Positions 6,220 to 8,503 of a stretch of 8,503 nt of DNA are shown piece after piece. The position numbers and the translations under genes were made by a program. Numbering within the stretch: position 1 is the first letter of the stretch; each line of letters opens with the position of its first letter. The notes beneath the pieces were generated by a model. The model saw only the letters and a list, made by a program, of their open reading frames with translations. It was not told the origin of the DNA and did no database searches. This DNA comes from Firmicutes bacterium CAG:460 (GTDB lineage: Bacteria > Bacillota_I > Bacilli_A > RF39 > UBA660): NCBI GenBank assembly GCA_000437355.1, contig FR899759.1, forward strand, positions 7,034 to 15,536, written 5' to 3'.

Positions 6220-6970
6220 TTTTATCACCATTTTTATTATGTTTTATCTTAATATTTTTATTCTTCCCGCTTAAAAGAGCTACCAACCCACTAACAGAAT
6301 GAATATCTTTTTTTAAAGCCACTATTTTATCAGCTTTTGACATAATTCTACCTTCTACAAAAAATGTTTTTCTTAAAGAATAATGCCCTATTTTACCAAT
6401 ATCCGTTGATAACTTAATCATATCTTTATATTTTTGAGGTAATTTATCATACTTTTCTTTATTATTAAGTTCCATATCAGTTCCATCAATTCTTCTTACT
6501 GCCAAAGGATACATATGATGCATTACTCCATCAATTATAACCATTGCTTTATTTTTATTTGAAAAATATTTGGGATACCATGTAATAGCATTAGTTATTG
6601 CTTCAATCGGATGCACAAAACCATGTTTATTTCGCATTATTTTCTTTATTTCCATATTTTGCCATGGCAACTCATATAAATCATGAAACATTGCTATTTG
6701 CACTGCTAAATCAACATTAACATTTTTCATTGTATGATTATTTTTTTTTAATTTACAAGCTAACTTATAAGTAACTATTGCATCACATAAAATGTGGTCT
6801 CCAAGAGTTTTTATATCATGATGAAAATAAGGATTACTACATCTTTTAGCAAATTCTTCATGAGTTGCAATATCACCAATTATCTTCCATAACTTCTTTG
6901 TATCATAATATGATAATTTATAGTATTTTGCAAATTCTTTATATTTTAAATAAACTTTATTATCATTCAT
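6200..6970 (-). CDS. HD-domain metal-dependent phosphohydrolase
   Basis: A 256-residue protein with a full set of HD-superfamily metal ligands: His59 (TLGDHILCDA), His96-Asp97 (MFHDLYELPWQ), His151/His152 (DGVMHHMYPL) and Asp214 (SKADKIVALK). HD proteins hydrolyse phosphoester bonds, often in nucleotides or cyclic dinucleotides, using a metal centre in the cytoplasm. The substrate here is unknown, and no PAS, GAF or RelA-type partner domain is present. There is no signal peptide or membrane segment. The last 20 residues are Lys-rich and overlap the next gene in another frame, so they may be poorly conserved. The start is well supported: GGAGAG lies 6 nt upstream and a good promoter precedes it. 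It is the first gene of a two-gene operon with the YqfO-like protein. Alternatives such as YfbR-like nucleotidase or HDIG-type phosphodiesterase cannot be separated here. Confidence 0.82.
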   Translation of the reverse strand: MNDNKVYLKYKEFAKYYKLSYYDTKKLWKIIGDIATHEEFAKRCSNPYFHHDIKTLGDHILCDAIVTYKLACKLKKNNHTMKNVNVDLAVQIAMFHDLYELPWQNMEIKKIMRNKHGFVHPIEAITNAITWYPKYFSNKNKAMVIIDGVMHHMYPLAVRRIDGTDMELNNKEKYDKLPQKYKDMIKLSTDIGKIGHYSLRKTFFVEGRIMSKADKIVALKKDIHSVSGLVALLSGKNKNIKIKHNKNGDKSEYKHK

Positions 6971-6990
6971 TATTTTCTCTCCGCTCTATA

Positions 6991-7019
6991 ATTATAGTAC
7001 AAAACCAATATATATACAA
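6991..7019 (-). promoter_or_regulatory. Promoter of the HD-hydrolase/YqfO-like operon
   Basis: On the minus strand, TTGTAT (7019-7014) is followed after 17 bp by a perfect TATAAT (6996-6991). The start is predicted near 6984, only 2 nt before the GGAGAG Shine-Dalgarno (6982-6977). Confidence 0.6.
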
Positions 7020-7047
7020 CTTCTTATATATTTAAAATACATAATAT

Positions 7048-7070
7048 TTTGATATTTATATGATATCAAA
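7048..7070. repeat. 8-bp inverted repeat, possible operator
   Basis: TTTGATAT (7048-7055) and ATATCAAA (7063-7070) are perfect inverted copies separated by 7 bp. They lie in the intergenic region between the divergent HD operon and HTH genes, 29 bp upstream of the HD-operon -35. Spacing and symmetry suit a dimeric regulator, but AT-rich inverted repeats arise easily by chance. Confidence 0.35.
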
Positions 7071-7077
7071 CTTAAAA

Positions 7078-7135
7078 AAGCCACTTTTTCCAAAGAAAAT
7101 AACACTTTTAAGCAAAATGTGTTTATAAGTGGCTT
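7078..7135 (-). terminator. Large nested stem-loop, terminator-like on the minus strand
   Basis: AAGCCACTT (7078-7086) pairs with AAGTGGCTT (7127-7135). The 40-nt loop contains an inner hairpin: AACAC-TTTT (7101-7109) pairs with AAAA-T-GTGTT (7114-7123), with one bulged T. On the minus strand the outer stem runs into six T, so it could stop transcription arriving antisense through the HTH and glycosylase genes. On the plus strand there is no T tract. A small structured RNA or palindromic repeat element is an alternative. Confidence 0.45.
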
Positions 7136-7178
7136 GCAATTTTGTATATTCATGGAATAATATATCTGAGGTGTATGT

Positions 7179-7487
7179 ATGGCAATTTATAATTTTCAAG
7201 CGTTACAGGCAAAAATTTCTAAATGTAACACTGATGATCTTTACATAAGAATATGTAAAAACATTAAAAGAATAAGAAAGGAAAAATATAAGGAATTCAA
7301 AAAGAATTATACTAATAGCACAATAAATCCATATACAACTGAAAATATTGCTGCTTTATTAGATTATAATCACACTCACTATAAAAGATTTGAAAGTGAT
7401 AATGATTCTACTAAAAAAATTCCATTAAAAAAGATTGTTCTTTTATCTATTATTTTAGATACTTCTATTGAAGATTTAATGAAATAA
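7179..7487 (+). CDS. Small HTH (XRE-like) transcriptional regulator
   Basis: A 102-residue protein with a Cro/CI-like five-helix pattern. Helix 1 is LYIRICKNIKRIRKEKY (21-37). The HTH is TTENIAALLDYNHTHYKRFESDND (53-76). The C-terminal helix pair is PLKKIVLLSIILDTSIEDLM (82-101), whose 'IxLDTSIEDL' end is typical of XRE regulators. The loop between helix 1 and the HTH is unusually long (about 38-52) and polar, and there is a 20-residue N-terminal extension. ATG 7179 has GAGGTG (7168-7173) 5 nt upstream. Its promoter is unclear; a TTGCAA/TAATAT pair (7134-7139, 7158-7163) would place the start inside the Shine-Dalgarno. A hairpin terminator follows 4 nt after the stop, so it may be monocistronic. 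Targets are unknown; the inverted repeat at 7048-7070 is one candidate. Confidence 0.75.
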   Translation: MAIYNFQALQAKISKCNTDDLYIRICKNIKRIRKEKYKEFKKNYTNSTINPYTTENIAALLDYNHTHYKRFESDNDSTKKIPLKKIVLLSIILDTSIEDLMK

Positions 7488-7496
7488 TTGTAAAAT
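7468..7496 (+). promoter_or_regulatory. Candidate promoter of the DNA glycosylase gene, inside the upstream gene's end and terminator
   Basis: TTGAAG (7468-7473) is followed after 17 bp by TAAAAT (7491-7496). The -35 is in the last codons of the HTH gene and the -10 lies at the start of the terminator's left arm. The start near 7503 falls in the hairpin loop, so this transcript would lack the left arm and leave its Shine-Dalgarno free. Confidence 0.45.
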
Positions 7497-7520
7497 ACTT
7501 CTGAAAGGAAGTATTTTTTT
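7492..7520 (+). terminator. Intrinsic terminator that also masks the next gene's Shine-Dalgarno
   Basis: AAAATACTTC (7492-7501) pairs perfectly with GAAGTATTTT (7508-7517) around TGAAAG, followed by further T up to 7520. It directly precedes ATG 7521. The only Shine-Dalgarno for that gene, AAGGA (7505-7509), straddles the loop and right arm. It therefore ends or silences read-through mRNA from the HTH gene. Confidence 0.75.
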
Positions 7521-7997
7521 ATGAAAGTTATACACACTTTAAAGCCAATTTATGATAATAATTCTAAAGTACTTATATTAGGAAGTATGCCTAGTATTAA
7601 GTCACGTGAACTAAATTTTTATTATGCCAATCCCAACAACAGATTTTGGTCTATCCTAGAAATTTTATTTGAAACAAAACTTACAAATAATAAAGAAAAA
7701 GAAGATTTCTTACATGAAAAACATATTGCTTTATATGATGTTTTTAAATCTGTAAATATTAAATCTTCTAGTGATGCTTCCATTTCAAATTATGAATTTA
7801 ATGATTTATCTTCCATCTTTAATTGTGCAAACATAAAAGCCATTTTTATCACAGGAAAAACAGCTTATAATGCGTTTATTAAACATTATAAGTTAAATAT
7901 TCCAATTATTTATTTACCAAGTCCATCCAGTGCAAACGCTAAAGAAAGTCTTAAAAACCTCGTAAATTCCTATAAAGTAATATTAGAATTTTTATAA
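7521..7997 (+). CDS. Hypoxanthine/uracil-DNA glycosylase (UDG superfamily family 6-like, HDG)
   Basis: A 158-residue base-excision-repair enzyme that would remove deaminated bases (hypoxanthine, perhaps uracil) from DNA. The N-terminus KPIYDNNSKVLILGSMPS carries motif 1 (GSMPS, 21-25), followed by KSRE and YANPNNRFW (35-43). The Asn in this NPxNRFW block (39/40) is the expected counterpart of the catalytic Asn of family 6 enzymes. Residues 69-88 (IALYDVFKSVNI, SSDASI) are the family's middle block, and LPSPSSANA (132-140) is the C-terminal DNA-contact motif. Length is close to the usual 160-170. The start is fixed by homology to the conserved N-terminus, even though the Shine-Dalgarno AAGGA is 11 nt away and lies in a hairpin. 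The 3' end overlaps the convergent carboxypeptidase gene by 28 bp. Confident on superfamily; substrate preference is from family knowledge. Confidence 0.87.
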   Translation: MKVIHTLKPIYDNNSKVLILGSMPSIKSRELNFYYANPNNRFWSILEILFETKLTNNKEKEDFLHEKHIALYDVFKSVNIKSSSDASISNYEFNDLSSIFNCANIKAIFITGKTAYNAFIKHYKLNIPIIYLPSPSSANAKESLKNLVNSYKVILEFL

Positions 7998-8503
7998 TAT
8001 TCTTCTAAGGTTAAATCATTTTTAAATAAGTATTTCGCTAATTTAAGTCCCACAAATCTAAAATGCCATGGTTCAAAATTATAACCAGTTACATTCTCTT
8101 TTCCTTTTGGATATCTTAATATAAAACCATACTTCCACGCATTATTTTTAAGCCAAATAGCTTCCTTATCATTTTCTTTTACATCATCATTATAAATACC
8201 ATTTTCATAATAAGCAAAATCTATTGCTAAACCAGTTTGATGTTCTGAAGCTCCAGGTAAAGCAACCAACTTAAAAGCTTCATCACCTTTTTCTTTTATT
8301 AAAGCATCCAAAACTACTTGTTGATAATTATAACTTCTATAACCACTATCTACTATTATAGGTAATCCTAGCCCTTGAGCATCATTAATTAATTTATCAA
8401 CATATTCTTTTATATCACTTCTAAGCATTGGTTTTAAACTAGCATCTTTAAATTGATGAAAATTATTTTCATTTTCATCAACAACATACATTTCTAAAGG
8501 AAC
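7970..8503 (-). CDS. VanY-like D-Ala-D-Ala carboxypeptidase (peptidase M15B), 5' end beyond window
   Basis: A zinc carboxypeptidase that trims the terminal D-Ala from peptidoglycan stem peptides outside the membrane. Numbered from the internal ATG at 8491, it shows SGYRSYNYQQ (49-58), the zinc motif SEHQTGLAIDF (82-92; His84 and Asp91), and EPWHFRFVG (140-148; catalytic Glu140, zinc ligand His143). The core is therefore intact. ATG 8491 is probably not the start: the frame stays open to the window edge (codons for VPLE), there is no Shine-Dalgarno before it, and family members normally have an N-terminal 'NPLPxxYVP' segment plus a signal or anchor. I therefore treat it as 5'-partial. The stop (TAG) lies 28 bp inside the convergent glycosylase gene, and I see no terminator just after it. 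Modification of peptidoglycan cross-linking is the likely role; glycopeptide resistance should not be inferred. Confidence 0.88.
   Translation of the reverse strand, partial: VPLEMYVVDENENNFHQFKDASLKPMLRSDIKEYVDKLINDAQGLGLPIIVDSGYRSYNYQQVVLDALIKEKGDEAFKLVALPGASEHQTGLAIDFAYYENGIYNDDVKENDKEAIWLKNNAWKYGFILRYPKGKENVTGYNFEPWHFRFVGLKLAKYLFKNDLTLEEYYKNSNITL

Noticed and set aside
8489..8491. ATG 8491 as the true start of the carboxypeptidase
   Set aside because: No Shine-Dalgarno upstream; the frame stays open to the window edge, and the family needs more N-terminal sequence.
1..8503. UGA=Trp (Mollicutes) genetic code
   Set aside because: The tryptophans I checked are all TGG, no in-frame TGA interrupts any of these genes, and stops are TAA or TAG. 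The standard code explains everything, although no TGA stop is seen either.

Overview
The window is strongly AT-rich. Its Shine-Dalgarno sequences are of the GAGGT/GGTGA type, spacing is short and several gene ends overlap. Every tryptophan codon I checked is TGG, and the eight stop codons in the window are seven TAA and one TAG, so nothing suggests a UGA=Trp code. With the protein families present (a multi-copy 'YTGTQGENG…YYHN' surface protein, an MMPL exporter with a TetR regulator, small Cro/CI-type regulators and a VanY-type carboxypeptidase), this points to an uncultured low-GC Firmicute, probably a gut Bacilli/RF39- or Erysipelotrichales-like lineage. That placement is inference from memory, not from a search.

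Layout. (1) Positions 1-1102, minus: the first 367 residues of a membrane-anchored, cysteine-containing surface protein whose 3' end is outside the window. It is divergent from a small HTH regulator (1198-1440, plus). A 14-bp perfect palindrome lies exactly in the spacer of the surface-protein promoter. (2) Positions 1450-1475: a bidirectional terminator. (3) Positions 1481-5137, minus: a 1218-codon reading frame joining a complete 12-TM MMPL/RND-type exporter to a secreted, coiled-coil, YhgE-like protein. The junction keeps its own Shine-Dalgarno, ATG and signal peptide, so this looks like two genes running as one frame. A TetR regulator (5312-5881, plus) is divergent from it, with repeats in the shared intergenic region. 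(4) Positions 5878-6970, minus: a two-gene operon of an HD-domain phosphohydrolase followed, with overlap, by a stand-alone YqfO/NIF3-insert (PII/CutA-like) protein. (5) Positions 6971-7178: an intergenic region with an HD-gene promoter, an inverted repeat and a large stem-loop. (6) Positions 7179-7997, plus: a second small HTH regulator, then a hypoxanthine/uracil-DNA glycosylase whose likely promoter, hairpin and Shine-Dalgarno are nested in about 50 bp. (7) Positions 7970-8503, minus: a VanY-like D-Ala-D-Ala carboxypeptidase, 5'-truncated by the window edge, whose 3' end overlaps the glycosylase gene by 28 bp.

How the genes fit together. Much of the window serves the cell envelope: a surface protein, an exporter with a secreted partner, and a peptidoglycan carboxypeptidase. 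These are interleaved with one-gene regulators and nucleic-acid or nucleotide housekeeping. The most unusual points are the exporter fusion at 3076, the palindromic operator inside the promoter at 1128-1156, and the nested promoter/hairpin/SD at 7468-7521. I see no CRISPR array, tRNA, rRNA, transposase or phage gene. Promoter calls are by eye in AT-rich DNA and should be treated as hypotheses.
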